Shown piece after piece: positions 1-7,519 of a stretch of 64,000 bases of DNA (the stretch's first letter is position 1; every line of letters begins with the position of its first letter). This DNA comes from Desulfuromonadaceae bacterium. Lineage in GTDB: Bacteria > Desulfobacterota > Desulfuromonadia > Geobacterales > Pseudopelobacteraceae. Below the pieces are notes generated by a model. That model saw only the letters and a program-made list of their open reading frames with translations, did not search any database and was not told the origin of the DNA. Location of the stretch: the NCBI GenBank assembly GCA_028681335.1, contig JAQUIT010000003.1, positions 226,632 to 290,631 of the forward strand. The letters run 5' to 3'. The position numbers and the translations under genes are program-made.

Positions 1-690
1 CCCGGTACCTGTCTGTTGTTGACCGGCACCAAGATCGACCAGCGCAAGAAGTTCTTTGTTGAGTTTAAGAAGCTCGGCGTTCTGGTCGAATACAAGCGCT
101 TCTACGACAATAAGCTGTCCGGTTTTATTCAAACGGAAGCGGTTGCTCAAGGGAAGCCGATTGAAACAGCCGCAGCCGAGCTCCTGGCTGAAGTGACCGG
201 CAACAACCTGCAGGAGTTGAGTTCGCAGCTTGAAAAGCTGATTGTTTATGCCGGATCAAAGCAACGCATAACGGTGGATGACGTCCGTACCATGGCCAGC
301 AGCAGCAAGGCCTTTACCGCCTTTGAGCTGGCAAAGTTTCTTGGATTACGCGATCTGTCCAATTCGATCAAAAGTCTTGATGCGCTGTTCCTCCATGGAG
401 AGGATGCACCGATGATAATTGGTGCCCTGACCAGCCATTTCCGGAAATTGTGGCGCGTGAGAGAGCTGCTCGACAAGAAGATGCAACAGGCTGATATCGG
501 CAGGGAGCTCAACATCAATGCGTTCTTTCTGGGTGATATTGTCACGCAGGCGCGTAATTTTCCACGCAGGGAGCTGATGCGTATTTTTGAAGAATTCTAT
601 CGCTGCGATGTTGCATCTAAAACCGGAGGCGGCCAGTCGTATAACCTCCTGCACGGCATGACCATGGGGATCTGCACCGGCGGCTGGTAG
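1..690 (+). CDS. holA: DNA polymerase III delta subunit, C-terminal part
   Basis: The reading frame is open from the first base, so the 5' end lies outside the window. The visible 229 residues match the C-terminal two thirds of HolA: the end of the AAA+-like clamp-loader domain (TGTKIDQRKKFF) followed by the all-helical collar domain with the family-typical stretch FTAFELAKFLGLRDL. HolA opens the sliding clamp as part of the clamp loader complex in the cytoplasm. The gene ends about 260 bases before a hairpin terminator and is the last gene of its unit. Identification rests on overall pattern, as the delta subunit has no catalytic residues. Confidence 0.88.
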   Translation, partial: PGTCLLLTGTKIDQRKKFFVEFKKLGVLVEYKRFYDNKLSGFIQTEAVAQGKPIETAAAELLAEVTGNNLQELSSQLEKLIVYAGSKQRITVDDVRTMASSSKAFTAFELAKFLGLRDLSNSIKSLDALFLHGEDAPMIIGALTSHFRKLWRVRELLDKKMQQADIGRELNINAFFLGDIVTQARNFPRRELMRIFEEFYRCDVASKTGGGQSYNLLHGMTMGICTGGW

Positions 691-957
691 TCCCCGTTGG
701 CGCCACCACACGATCCTCTTACTCCAACTCCTTTTTCTGCTCCCCTTCTCCTTTTCAAGAATCCTTCACATCAATGTTTTGCGGTTCTTCCCCTTTTTCA
801 GCGTGCAAACTGTTTTGTTATTATTAAAAACGAACAGTAAGAGCTGGCTCATTGACAATATTGCATTTCAGGCGTATACAAGAGTCCATTAATTAACCTG
901 TTTAAGTCACTGGAGTTTAAAAAATGGTTTCAGACGAGTGAAGCCATTTTTGGTGAA

Positions 958-999
958 AAGTCGCTTTTATCAGCGTTACGCTGATGAAGCGGCTTTTTT
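958..999 (+). terminator. Rho-independent terminator
   Basis: Arms AAGTCGCTTTTATCAGCG and CGCTGATGAAGCGGCTT pair with few mismatches around a TTA loop and are followed by a run of T. It probably ends the holA transcript. Confidence 0.65.
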
Positions 1000-1260
1000 G
1001 TTTTCGAGAAGTTGAGCGTTGAGGAAATCAGGCAGGCCTCGAAGATGGTCTTGTGGGAGATAAACGGCAAAGCTCTTTTGGGCAAGAGTATTGGCATTAT
1101 GCGCAGCGTCAAGGGAACGCATAATGATTCGAACTGCCAGATTCTTCAATCAAGGGAGCCGATGCGTTTGTAGATAAAAATGGGTGACCGATAGGATCCT
1201 GAAATAAGACTATGGTACATCCAGTGCGAAAAGATCAAAGGTACAGATCTGGAGAAGCAT

Positions 1261-1337
1261 ATAATATAAGATGCTTCGATGAAGAACAAAACGAGTTAAA
1301 GCATCTAATATTATATACATCATTTGCATCTAATATT
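1261..1337. repeat. AT-rich inverted and direct repeats
   Basis: ATAATATAAGATGC (1261-1274) is inverted, with one mismatch, at 1301-1314. GCATCTAATATT occurs directly at 1301-1312 and 1326-1337. A further direct repeat, GATACCGGCA, lies at 1339-1348 and 1359-1368. The cluster sits immediately left of the candidate attC and may be the decayed remains of further recombination sites. Confidence 0.5.
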
Positions 1338-1347
1338 GGATACCGGC

Positions 1348-1393
1348 ATACAACATTAGATACCGGCACTAACCGGTGATTAACAAGTTGGAT
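1348..1393 (+). other. Candidate attC recombination site 1
   Basis: The right end is GTTGGAT (1387-1393), matching the integron R' core GTTRRRY; the left end is ATACAAC (1348-1354), close to RYYYAAC. The halves form an imperfect palindrome with unpaired extra bases (left ATACAAC..ATTAGATACCGG against the reverse complement of the right, ATCCAACTTGTTAATCACCGG). A gene starts 14 bases after the R' core, as in a cassette. At 46 bp it is shorter than usual attC sites, which lowers confidence. Confidence 0.4.
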
Positions 1394-1407
1394 AAGGACA
1401 AAAAACT

Positions 1408-2025
1408 ATGATCGAGATCATCTTTGGAGCAATTGCAGCTAATGCTATCGTTATTGCTACCCTTGGTTTTTTGGCACGCACTATTATCAAACATTTTCTT
1501 TCTAAGGACATAGAAAGATTCAAGAGCAACTTGGAATCAGAAGCGAAAAGTGAAATTGAAAGTTATAGGTCTAATCTTGAGAAGGAGCGAATTCGACTGC
1601 AAATTTCCTATAGTGGCATTTTTGAAAAGCAGGCTTCAGTAATCATTGAGATGTACAATCTAATACTGGACTTTGAGAACAAGATTTGGTCAGTTATGAC
1701 ACCGATTGCTGATCGCAGTGAACTTTACGGGGCATTCATTGAGAGTTACCGAGCCCTCCTAACCTACTACCAAATTAATAGAATTTTGTTACCAAAGACA
1801 CTTGAAGACGATTTTGAAAGCTTTCTCAAAAAAATGTACCTTGCTGTCAATAAGCATAAGAGAGCTGAAGACCAACTAAACCGTGGTTACATGCTACAAG
1901 AAGCAGATTTTGACAAACTATTTCAACAACAAGACCAAGCAAATGAAATCATTGATAAGCTACCAGCTTATCGCAGAGACCTTACAGATAAGCTGAGATC
2001 CCTTATCGGTGTTGGCCTCGAATGA
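1408..2025 (+). CDS. Unrecognised membrane-anchored coiled-coil protein
   Basis: A 205-residue protein of unknown function. Residues about 5-28 form one hydrophobic membrane segment (IFGAIAANAIVIATLGFLA), followed by a charged helical region (about 33-70, rich in E, K, S and R) that looks like a coiled coil. The rest is helical and soluble. The ATG lies directly behind a candidate attC core, and a second candidate attC follows the stop, so the gene looks like an integron cassette. It is AT-richer than the flanking holA and rpsT genes, consistent with transfer. No family was recognised. Confidence 0.7.
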   Translation: MIEIIFGAIAANAIVIATLGFLARTIIKHFLSKDIERFKSNLESEAKSEIESYRSNLEKERIRLQISYSGIFEKQASVIIEMYNLILDFENKIWSVMTPIADRSELYGAFIESYRALLTYYQINRILLPKTLEDDFESFLKKMYLAVNKHKRAEDQLNRGYMLQEADFDKLFQQQDQANEIIDKLPAYRRDLTDKLRSLIGVGLE

Positions 2026-2083
2026 CACCATAATCACGCCAATGCTTGTATATCGGGACTTCGAACAAGGCTAAAAAACCGAA

Positions 2084-2157
2084 GTTCCAACCAGGCAGTT
2101 TGACACCGGTCGGGCGGAACGGATGCCCGAACGGGTCAACTGCGCGGCCCGTTGAAC
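2084..2157 (+). other. Candidate attC recombination site 2
   Basis: A 74-bp imperfect palindrome. The right end, GTTGAAC (2151-2157), fits R' GTTRRRY. The left end is GTTCCAAC (2084-2091). After an unpaired spacer the inner arms GCAGTTTGACACCGGTCGGGC (2095-2115) and its partner at 2125-2145 pair except for two bulged bases and one mismatch; the loop is GGAACGGAT. Box order, bulged bases and length fit an attC. The next gene starts 15 bases downstream with AAGGAG between. Confidence 0.55.
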
Positions 2158-2171
2158 AAAAAAGGAGAATA

Positions 2172-2474
2172 ATGATGGGATGGAATGACCACATGGATGA
2201 AGACGATGGTTTTGGAGACTTTTTAACGGAAGTTTTGCCCGAGCTAGACGACGCAGCAGCCGGAATAACAAAATTAGTTATAGACAAAGGACAAGACGTT
2301 CTGTCCGAAAAACAGAGATGGGTTTTTCAAAATCATGTCTTAGATATATATGTCACTAAAGAGTGCAAGCGCTGTGGAATAGATATCCCGTGGAGTGAGA
2401 TGTACGGAGCACATGATAACGGAGGCTACTGCGGCTACTGTGATCATATGATGTTGAAGGAAGACAAGCTATAA
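2172..2474 (+). CDS. Small protein with a zinc-ribbon-like Cys motif
   Basis: A 100-residue protein starting at ATG 2172, chosen because AAAAGGAG lies just upstream; an upstream TTG in frame would run through the attC-like palindrome. The N-terminal half is acidic (MDEDDGFGDFLTEVLPELDD). The C-terminal third has two CxxC pairs, CKRC and CGYC, about 20 residues apart, expected to bind one zinc ion. It lies between two attC-like structures and is probably a cassette gene. Function unknown; a nucleic-acid or protein-binding role would be a guess. Confidence 0.65.
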   Translation: MMGWNDHMDEDDGFGDFLTEVLPELDDAAAGITKLVIDKGQDVLSEKQRWVFQNHVLDIYVTKECKRCGIDIPWSEMYGAHDNGGYCGYCDHMMLKEDKL

Positions 2475-2481
2475 AGGATTA

Positions 2482-2511
2482 GTTGAGCGCGGCCACAAAC
2501 CGCCGGTCAAC
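2482..2511. repeat. Hairpin resembling the inner part of an attC
   Basis: GTTGAGCGCGG (2482-2492) pairs with CCGCCGGTCAAC (2500-2511). The GTT...AAC orientation is that of the inner L boxes of an attC, but no outer R boxes are evident at the expected distance. It may be a degenerate cassette boundary between the second and third gene. Confidence 0.35.
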
Positions 2512-2578
2512 TACATGGGCGCTGGTCGCGAGACAAAAAGAACATTTCAATCTGATAGGAATAACAAAGGTAATAGCA

Positions 2579-3478
2579 GTGACAACAAGTGAAGACCGTA
2601 TAAAGTCAGTAGTTGGGTGGGCGTCAGTTTCATACGCACTAGGGTTTTTAACAATATTACTGCACACATCAAGGCTAGGTTTTCCCATATTTCAACTTAT
2701 TCAACCGTTGTATGTCTGGGTAGGCTTGCCACTATGTGTGCCACTCTATTTCTTTAGGGGTATATCAAATTATTTTACTAAAAGCAAAGAGGCACTGAAC
2801 ACAGAGTTAGCCACCTCCATATCCTCACTAAAGACTCCACTGAATGAGGTCGATCTGGAAAATGCAGTGCTACTTACATCATTTATTGGCTCAATACTAA
2901 CATCGACCAGATATGGTAAGAGCTATTATGAAAAGAAGATCAGGGGACCAGTTATTGATTCATTCACAAAGACAGAAATGAGACAAGATGCCGCTACTAA
3001 AGTCGCGGCATGGATTCGTAAGGCAGGAGCAACGTACCGAGGAATAAAGTCAGTATATGGGTATTTTCAACTACTAAACGAAGCAATTGGAATTATTTTG
3101 CTTTTATGGCTTTACGTTTGGTTTATTTATCCGATAATCCCACAAAAAGTCGGTGGTGGAGCACCACAACAAGTTAAACTTATACTAAAAGCAGAAGATG
3201 CAGGCGATTATGTTTTAAAGGCAGGTTATTCTACACCAACAAATTTAGCACCTGCCAACAAGGCAATTGAATTTGACTGCCAGTTGCTTTACACATCCAC
3301 TGATGACTACTACCTTAGATCAATAACGGGAGCCTTACTATCTTTTCGTAAAGACGCGACTCTTGGAATTATTTGGAGCAAATCCAGATGGACATCAAAA
3401 TACAAGAACGATTCGGGGCAACAGAATACCCTGAATCCAGTTTCGCCTCCTTTGCTGCAACAGCCAAGACCAAAGTAA
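2579..3478 (+). CDS. Unrecognised membrane protein with three hydrophobic segments
   Basis: I place the start at GTG 2579, where AAAGG sits eight bases upstream, rather than the upstream TTG at 2483 that lies inside the hairpin; this gives 299 residues. Two membrane segments lie near the N-terminus (about 12-32 and 38-58) and a third near residue 171-188 (IILLLWLYVWFIYPII), with a soluble C-terminal domain of about 110 residues. Codon use and AT richness match the two preceding cassette-like genes. No known family was recognised, and the start is uncertain. Confidence 0.6.
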   Translation: MTTSEDRIKSVVGWASVSYALGFLTILLHTSRLGFPIFQLIQPLYVWVGLPLCVPLYFFRGISNYFTKSKEALNTELATSISSLKTPLNEVDLENAVLLTSFIGSILTSTRYGKSYYEKKIRGPVIDSFTKTEMRQDAATKVAAWIRKAGATYRGIKSVYGYFQLLNEAIGIILLLWLYVWFIYPIIPQKVGGGAPQQVKLILKAEDAGDYVLKAGYSTPTNLAPANKAIEFDCQLLYTSTDDYYLRSITGALLSFRKDATLGIIWSKSRWTSKYKNDSGQQNTLNPVSPPLLQQPRPK

Positions 3479-3514
3479 GGATAAACAGGAGACCTCAGAA
3501 TGGAGTATCCCTAG

Positions 3515-3540
3515 TTAAATAGGGACGCTTCCCGATTTAA
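3515..3540. repeat. REP-like 26-bp palindrome
   Basis: TTAAATAGGGA and TCCCGATTTAA pair around CGCT with a single mismatch. No T tract follows, so it is not an obvious terminator. It looks like a short interspersed palindromic element and sits at the boundary between the cassette-like genes and the toxin-antitoxin genes. Confidence 0.5.
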
Positions 3541-3614
3541 ATACCAGCCAATGAATCCATTTACAATAGTATCAAAAGTGATACAAATTTCCTGTGACCA
3601 GTAAACACTGCAAA

Positions 3615-3694
3615 ATGCTGAAAGCTATTTTCCACAGCCCAACCCGGTGAACTCAGTACGACGTTTTCTGGAAGAAGGAGGTATACGACCATGA
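3615..3694 (+). pseudogene. hicA: hicA toxin remnant with internal deletion
   Basis: Just upstream of hicB, one frame reads MLKAIFHSPTR then stop (3615-3650), resembling the HicA N-terminus. A second frame reads NSVRRFLEEGGIRP then stop (3650-3694), resembling the HicA C-terminus; its TGA overlaps the hicB ATG as in intact hicAB operons. Roughly 45 central residues, including the catalytic histidine region, are missing and the frame is lost. This is a decayed mRNA interferase toxin gene. The assignment is from remembered family sequence patterns. Confidence 0.65.
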
Positions 3695-4023
3695 TGCAGT
3701 ACAAAGGGTATTCCGGTAGGGTTGAGTTTGATGACGAAGCGGAAATCTTTCACGTCGAAGTTATAGGGTTACGCGATGTGATTACCTTTCAGGGTAAAAC
3801 TGTTGACGAAATCAAACAGGCTTTCAGGGATTCAGTGGACGATTATCTCGACTTTTGCACTCAGCTTGCTCAGGCTCCGGAAAAACCGTTTACCGGCAAA
3901 TTCATGCTGCGCCTTCCGCCTGACTTGCACCGCAGAGTGTCTGTGGCGGCCAAGCAATCGGGCGAAAGTATCAATAGCTGGCTGAATGAGCAATTGGATC
4001 ATCTCACCGCCAATGTATGCTGA
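3691..4023 (+). CDS. hicB: HicB family antitoxin, orphan
   Basis: A 110-residue HicB-type antitoxin: an N-terminal partial RNase-H-like domain (YSGRVEFDDEAEIFHVEVIG, about 5-60) and a C-terminal ribbon-helix-helix DNA-binding segment (FMLRLPPDLHRRVSVAAKQS). In intact systems HicB neutralises the HicA mRNA-cleaving toxin and represses the operon. The ATG is preceded by GGAGG and overlaps the stop of the hicA remnant. With its toxin destroyed, the protein may persist as an immunity or regulatory protein. A hairpin terminator follows 52 bases downstream. Confidence 0.85.
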   Translation: MMQYKGYSGRVEFDDEAEIFHVEVIGLRDVITFQGKTVDEIKQAFRDSVDDYLDFCTQLAQAPEKPFTGKFMLRLPPDLHRRVSVAAKQSGESINSWLNEQLDHLTANVC

Positions 4024-4075
4024 ATGGTATGGGGAGGGGGCAGAAAGTCAGGATTCCAAACTAATTAGACGAAAC

Positions 4076-4097
4076 AAGGCGGCCGATCGGCCGCCTT
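4076..4097 (+). terminator. Perfect-palindrome terminator after hicB
   Basis: AAGGCGGCCGAT and its exact inverted copy form an uninterrupted GC-rich palindrome followed by TTTGGTGTG. The T tract is short, so termination efficiency is uncertain. Confidence 0.65.
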
Positions 4098-4132
4098 TGG
4101 TGTGTTTGGGGGATAATTATCCAGAATAATAT

Positions 4133-4169
4133 TTGCCATTAACACAGCAAAAGGTATAATATCTATACC
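4133..4169 (+). promoter_or_regulatory. brnTA promoter and operator, probably leaderless
   Basis: TTGCCA (4133-4138), a 16-bp spacer and a perfect TATAAT (4155-4160) form a strong sigma-70 promoter. The palindrome GGTATA-N5-TATACC (4153-4169) covers the -10 box and abuts the brnT ATG. Transcription would begin within a few bases of the start codon. BrnA or the BrnTA complex binding here would block the promoter. A second palindrome, GGATAATTATCC, lies at 4111-4122. Confidence 0.7.
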
Positions 4170-4430
4170 ATGATATTTGAATATGATTCTAAAAAGAGCG
4201 ATAGCAATAAAGAAAAGCACGGGATAGATTTCAGCAGTGCGCAGGTGTTGTGGCATGACCCTGACTATATTGAAATACCGGTGGTGACGGCTGATGAACC
4301 GAGGTTTCTGGTCGTAGGTAAAATTGAGGGCAAGCACTGGTCAGGTATTATAACGTATCGTGGTGAAAGCGTCAGAATAATCTCAGTACGAAGATCAAGA
4401 AAAGAGGAGGTAGACATATATGAAGGTTAA
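4170..4430 (+). CDS. brnT: BrnT family toxin (RelE-fold ribonuclease)
   Basis: An 86-residue protein with the BrnT pattern: N-terminal IFEYDSKKSDSNKEKHGIDF, then a short beta-rich domain ending in RIISVRRSRKEEVDIYEG. BrnT toxins inhibit translation by RNA cleavage and are neutralised by BrnA. The gene overlaps brnA by 11 bases, the usual toxin-first order for this family. No ribosome binding site precedes the ATG, and the promoter is so close that the mRNA is probably leaderless. Length is as expected, and no truncation is seen. Confidence 0.85.
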   Translation: MIFEYDSKKSDSNKEKHGIDFSSAQVLWHDPDYIEIPVVTADEPRFLVVGKIEGKHWSGIITYRGESVRIISVRRSRKEEVDIYEG

Positions 4431-4647
4431 AGAGTTTGATAAGATGTTCGATGATGGTGACGAGGATATTTCCATGTATCTTGATGTATCCAAGGCCCAT
4501 CGGCCCGAGCAGGAGCAAAAAAGAGTGAATGTGGATTTCCCGTTGTGGATGATTCACCAGTTGGACAAGGAATCAAAGCGGTTGGGGGTGCCGAGGCAAT
4601 CAATAATCAAGGTCTGGGTGGCTGAGAGATTAAAGAAAGCAGCCTGA
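4420..4647 (+). CDS. brnA: BrnA family antitoxin
   Basis: A 75-residue antitoxin. The C-terminal half (RVNVDFPLWMIHQLDKESKRLG, then VPRQSIIKVWVAERLKKAA) is a ribbon-helix-helix DNA-binding domain; the acidic N-terminal part (DDGDEDISMYLDVSKAH) is the likely toxin-binding segment. The start ATG lies inside the end of brnT with GAGGAGG upstream, so the antitoxin is translated well even though it is second. It probably autorepresses at the palindrome that overlaps the brnT promoter. Confidence 0.85.
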   Translation: MKVKEFDKMFDDGDEDISMYLDVSKAHRPEQEQKRVNVDFPLWMIHQLDKESKRLGVPRQSIIKVWVAERLKKAA

Positions 4648-4693
4648 TTCATCGCTTTTACTAGAGAGCGATTATGAGGTATGAATACAACGC

Positions 4694-4727
4694 AAAAAGG
4701 GGGCATGCGAAATCGCAGCCCCCTTTT
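4694..4727. terminator. Bidirectional terminator between brnA and rpsT
   Basis: AAAAAGGGGGC and GCCCCCTTTT pair around an inner TGCGAAATCGCA stem-loop, giving T or A tracts on both sides. It serves the convergent brnTA and rpsT units. Confidence 0.85.
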
Positions 4728-4744
4728 GAATTTATAATTACGCT

Positions 4745-5008
4745 CTAGCCGAGTGTGTTGACCAGTTTGGTAAGGCGTGAAACGCTGCGGGATGCTGTGG
4801 AACTGTGGATAACACCCTTGGATGAAGTCGAATCAATAACCGGGATGGCAGCTTTAAGTGCGGCAACTGCGGCATCCTTGTCCTTGGCTGCTACTGCCTC
4901 ACGAACACGCTTGATATATGTTTTCAGCGTCGATGTTACATGACGATTACGTGCTGTTTTCTTAATACTCTGCTTGATCCTCTTGATTGCTGACTTATGA
5001 TGAGCCAA
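4745..5008 (-). CDS. rpsT: 30S ribosomal protein S20
   Basis: An 87-residue lysine- and arginine-rich S20, with the usual N-terminus [20 protein letters not shown] and a helical, alanine-rich remainder. It binds 16S rRNA early in small-subunit assembly. The start codon is TTG, with a strong GGAGGTG nine bases upstream; rare start codons are known for rpsT in other bacteria, where S20 controls its own translation. It stands alone, ending at a strong bidirectional hairpin. Confidence 0.97.
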   Translation of the reverse strand: MAHHKSAIKRIKQSIKKTARNRHVTSTLKTYIKRVREAVAAKDKDAAVAALKAAIPVIDSTSSKGVIHSSTASRSVSRLTKLVNTLG

Positions 5009-5114
5009 ACTGCACCTCCAAAATTTTTTCTTGAGTAAGTAACGTAATTGAAGCTAGTTATTTAGCATCACCACTAGATTGGTGTCAAGCAAATTGTATT
5101 TGCTTGAATGGTAT

Positions 5115-5324
5115 TTAGTCGTCTTTTCTGATGCGAACCACCTGACTGACACCGGGCATTGTTTCTATTTCGTGGTCGTTCAGGGTCTCGGTGTCACCGA
5201 TTACGCCAATAATAGTTCGGTTTGCTCCGGTTGACTGGTGGATATCAAAATCTCGGGTTATCAGGTATTCCTTGATAGTATCAAGGGTGGTCTCTTCTGC
5301 ATGCTTCTTCATTATAATCAACAT
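5115..5324 (-). CDS. Free-standing DAHP-synthase regulatory-type domain
   Basis: A 69-residue protein (MLIIMKKHAEETTLDTIKEY, then RTIIGVIGDTETLNDHEIET and MPGVSQVVRI). It matches the N-terminal ferredoxin-like domain found in front of the catalytic barrel of AroG/AroF-type DAHP synthases, where it mediates feedback inhibition by aromatic products. Here it ends at a stop codon and no barrel follows: rpsT comes next. The gene follows chorismate mutase by 15 bases, so it is probably translated with it. It may act as a separate regulatory subunit for a DAHP synthase or the mutase, or be the stump of a lost enzyme. Confidence 0.75.
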   Translation of the reverse strand: MLIIMKKHAEETTLDTIKEYLITRDFDIHQSTGANRTIIGVIGDTETLNDHEIETMPGVSQVVRIRKDD

Positions 5325-5339
5325 GATATATATGCTCCC

Positions 5340-5618
5340 TTAAAGTTCATCGGCATGGGACATGATGCGTTCAAGGCGTCTTGACTCATCAACAACGCGC
5401 TCAAACATCCTGACGATTGCTTCATCGTCCAACGGCCCAGGGTTGTCCTCTTTCATGCGGTTGAAAATCCGTTTTTCACGTGCCGGATCAAACACCGGCA
5501 GATTCAGCCCTTTTTTGGCGTGGCCGATCTCAAGAGCCAGTCTGGCGCGTTCGTTAAAAATTCGCAGCAGCACATCATCCAGGAGATCAATACGCTTACG
5601 GATTTCGTTGATATCCAC
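5340..5618 (-). CDS. Chorismate mutase, AroQ type
   Basis: A 92-residue all-helical chorismate mutase, converting chorismate to prephenate in phenylalanine and tyrosine synthesis. Typical features are IRKRIDLLDDVLLRIFNERA in helix 1, the KK and FDPAREKRIF segment, and ERVVDESRRLE in helix 3. Start is GTG with GGAGC upstream. It lies between nadB (15 bases upstream) and the small ferredoxin-like domain, so the three genes form one unit. It is a single-domain enzyme, not fused to prephenate dehydratase. Confidence 0.9.
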   Translation of the reverse strand: MDINEIRKRIDLLDDVLLRIFNERARLALEIGHAKKGLNLPVFDPAREKRIFNRMKEDNPGPLDDEAIVRMFERVVDESRRLERIMSHADEL

Positions 5619-5632
5619 TATTGAAGCTCCTT

Positions 5633-7228
5633 TTAAAACTGTTTCTTAACGAAACTGTCTTTTTTCCCGTCTATTTCATCGAGGGAAGGGTAGTCAAGGT
5701 TGTAATGTAATCCGCGCGATTCTTTGCGTTTCTGGGCACAGGTTATGATCAGTTCCGCCACGGTGGCGATGTTGCGCAGTTCGATCAGGTCGGAGGTGAC
5801 GTTGAAATTCCAGTAGTATTCCTCGATCTCTCTCTGGATCAACATGATGCGGCTCATGGCGCGTGCCAGTCGCTTGTCGGAACGGACAATGCCGACATAA
5901 TTCCACATGGTGCGCCGGATTTCATCCCAGTTCTGGGAGACGACAACCATTTCATCGCTGTTGGTGGCGGTGCCTGAATCCCAGGCCGGGATTTCGCGGG
6001 GGTCACTCTCTAGTGATTTGACCGCTTTAGCGGAATGGTGGTAGGCACGTCCCGCATATACGGCTGCTTCGAGAAGAGAGTTGCTGGCCAGGCGGTTGGC
6101 GCCGTGCAGGCCGGTAAATGCTGTCTCGCCAATGGCGTACAGGCCCGGGATGTCGGTTTCGGCGTCAAAATTGACGGCCACGCCTCCGCACAGATAGTGG
6201 GCGGCTGGTACAACCGGCAGCCACTCTTTCGTCATGTCGAGGCCGAACTCCATACAGGTCTGGTAAATGTTCGGAAAACGGTTGCGGACGACATCGGCAG
6301 GTTCGTGGGTGATGTCAAGAAAGGCGCAGTCATCGCCGCTGATCTTCATCTCGTTGTCTATGGCGCGGGCAACGATGTCACGCGGCGCCAGATCCTTAAG
6401 CTTGTGATACTTTTCCATGAATGCCGTACCGTCGCGTCTGCGCAGGATTGCGCCTTCGCCACGTACCGCCTCGGATATAAGGAAAGATTTCGCCTGGGGA
6501 TGGTAGAGCGTTGTCGGGTGGAACTGCATGAACTCCATGTTGGCGATCGTTGCACCGGCGCGATATGCCATGGCAACTCCGTCACCTGAAGCCACATCAG
6601 GGTTGCAGGTGTACAGGTATACCTTTCCGGCCCCGCCGCTGGCCAGGAGGGTGATCTTTGAGCTGAATGTCACAACGGCATCGTTCTGGATATCCAGTAC
6701 ATAAGCACCCAGACAGCGGTTCTTCTCCAGTTTGCGCCGTTCGATCTTGGCAGAGGTGATCAGGTCGATGGCAATATGGTTTTCGTAAATAGTAATAGCG
6801 GGGTGTTGTCTGACCGCCTCGACCAGCGCCCGCTCAATCTCGCGGCCGGTGATGTCCTCGGCATGGAGGATACGCCGCGCACTGTGCCCCCCCTCGCGGG
6901 TCAGGTCATAGGACTCGCCGCTGGTGGTAAACTTTACTCCCCATTCGATCAGGTTGCGAATGGTTTGCGGACCTTCCTCTACCACCATTCTGACAACATC
7001 TTCATGGCAGATTCCTGCGCCGGCAACGAGCGTATCTTCTACATGGGCATCAAATGAATCCTCGTCGGAATATACGGAGGCGATACCGCCCTGAGCGTAC
7101 TTGGTCGCTGATTCGGAAATATCACGTTTGGTAACAATGGCGACGCTGCCATGGTCGGCTGCCTGGAGGGCGTAGGAGAGACCGGCAATGCCGCTGCCGA
7201 TAACAAGGAAATCGCTTTCAATGCGCAT
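5633..7228 (-). CDS. nadB: L-aspartate oxidase
   Basis: A 531-residue FAD enzyme that oxidises L-aspartate to iminoaspartate, the first step of de novo NAD synthesis; fumarate can serve as oxidant without oxygen. The N-terminal FAD motif is [19 protein letters not shown]. Family segments [11 protein letters not shown], the substrate-site [21 protein letters not shown] and [12 protein letters not shown] are present, and the C-terminal helical domain is complete. The ATG follows AAGGGAAG. It heads a minus-strand unit with chorismate mutase and the ferredoxin-like domain; nadA and nadC are not adjacent. Confidence 0.96.
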   Translation of the reverse strand: MRIESDFLVIGSGIAGLSYALQAADHGSVAIVTKRDISESATKYAQGGIASVYSDEDSFDAHVEDTLVAGAGICHEDVVRMVVEEGPQTIRNLIEWGVKFTTSGESYDLTREGGHSARRILHAEDITGREIERALVEAVRQHPAITIYENHIAIDLITSAKIERRKLEKNRCLGAYVLDIQNDAVVTFSSKITLLASGGAGKVYLYTCNPDVASGDGVAMAYRAGATIANMEFMQFHPTTLYHPQAKSFLISEAVRGEGAILRRRDGTAFMEKYHKLKDLAPRDIVARAIDNEMKISGDDCAFLDITHEPADVVRNRFPNIYQTCMEFGLDMTKEWLPVVPAAHYLCGGVAVNFDAETDIPGLYAIGETAFTGLHGANRLASNSLLEAAVYAGRAYHHSAKAVKSLESDPREIPAWDSGTATNSDEMVVVSQNWDEIRRTMWNYVGIVRSDKRLARAMSRIMLIQREIEEYYWNFNVTSDLIELRNIATVAELIITCAQKRKESRGLHYNLDYPSLDEIDGKKDSFVKKQF

Positions 7229-7519
7229 GGTAAACTTCCCTTCAAGGGTTATGTATACACTAAAAGCGGATTATTGTCCTGCGAGGCGGTTTTGTCAAGA
7301 GGAGAGGGCAGTGGCAATCGGTTGTCTGATAATATTTGTAGGTGGATGAAGTGCAACTTAAATGAACTTTTCTGGTGAGCAGCGCCGATCCTGGGCACTT
7401 TGTCTTCTTATGATGTTGCAGTCACTGCCTGAATGCGTATCAACACAAGTTTGCAGTCGAAATGGTCACTGCATGCCGTCAGGCAGCTGCAAGTGAATGC
7501 ACTTTGACCTGGTTGTAAA

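Larger units (their letters stand above)
691..1407. other. Gene-poor stretch with terminator and AT-rich repeats
   Basis: No gene is convincing here. It holds a hairpin terminator (958-999), an open stretch of about 54 codons ending at 1173 on the plus strand without ribosome binding site (possible gene remnant, not recognised), and an AT-rich cluster of inverted and direct repeats from 1261 that leads into a candidate attC site (1348-1393). Confidence 0.5.

Noticed and set aside
930..1173. Short open frames on both strands in the holA downstream region
   Set aside because: No ribosome binding sites, no recognised family, and they overlap the terminator region; possibly remnants only.
2482..2511. 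Third attC site between cassette-like genes two and three
   Set aside because: Only inner, L-box-like arms pair; no GTTRRRY and RYYYAAC outer boxes at the right distances. Kept only as a hairpin.
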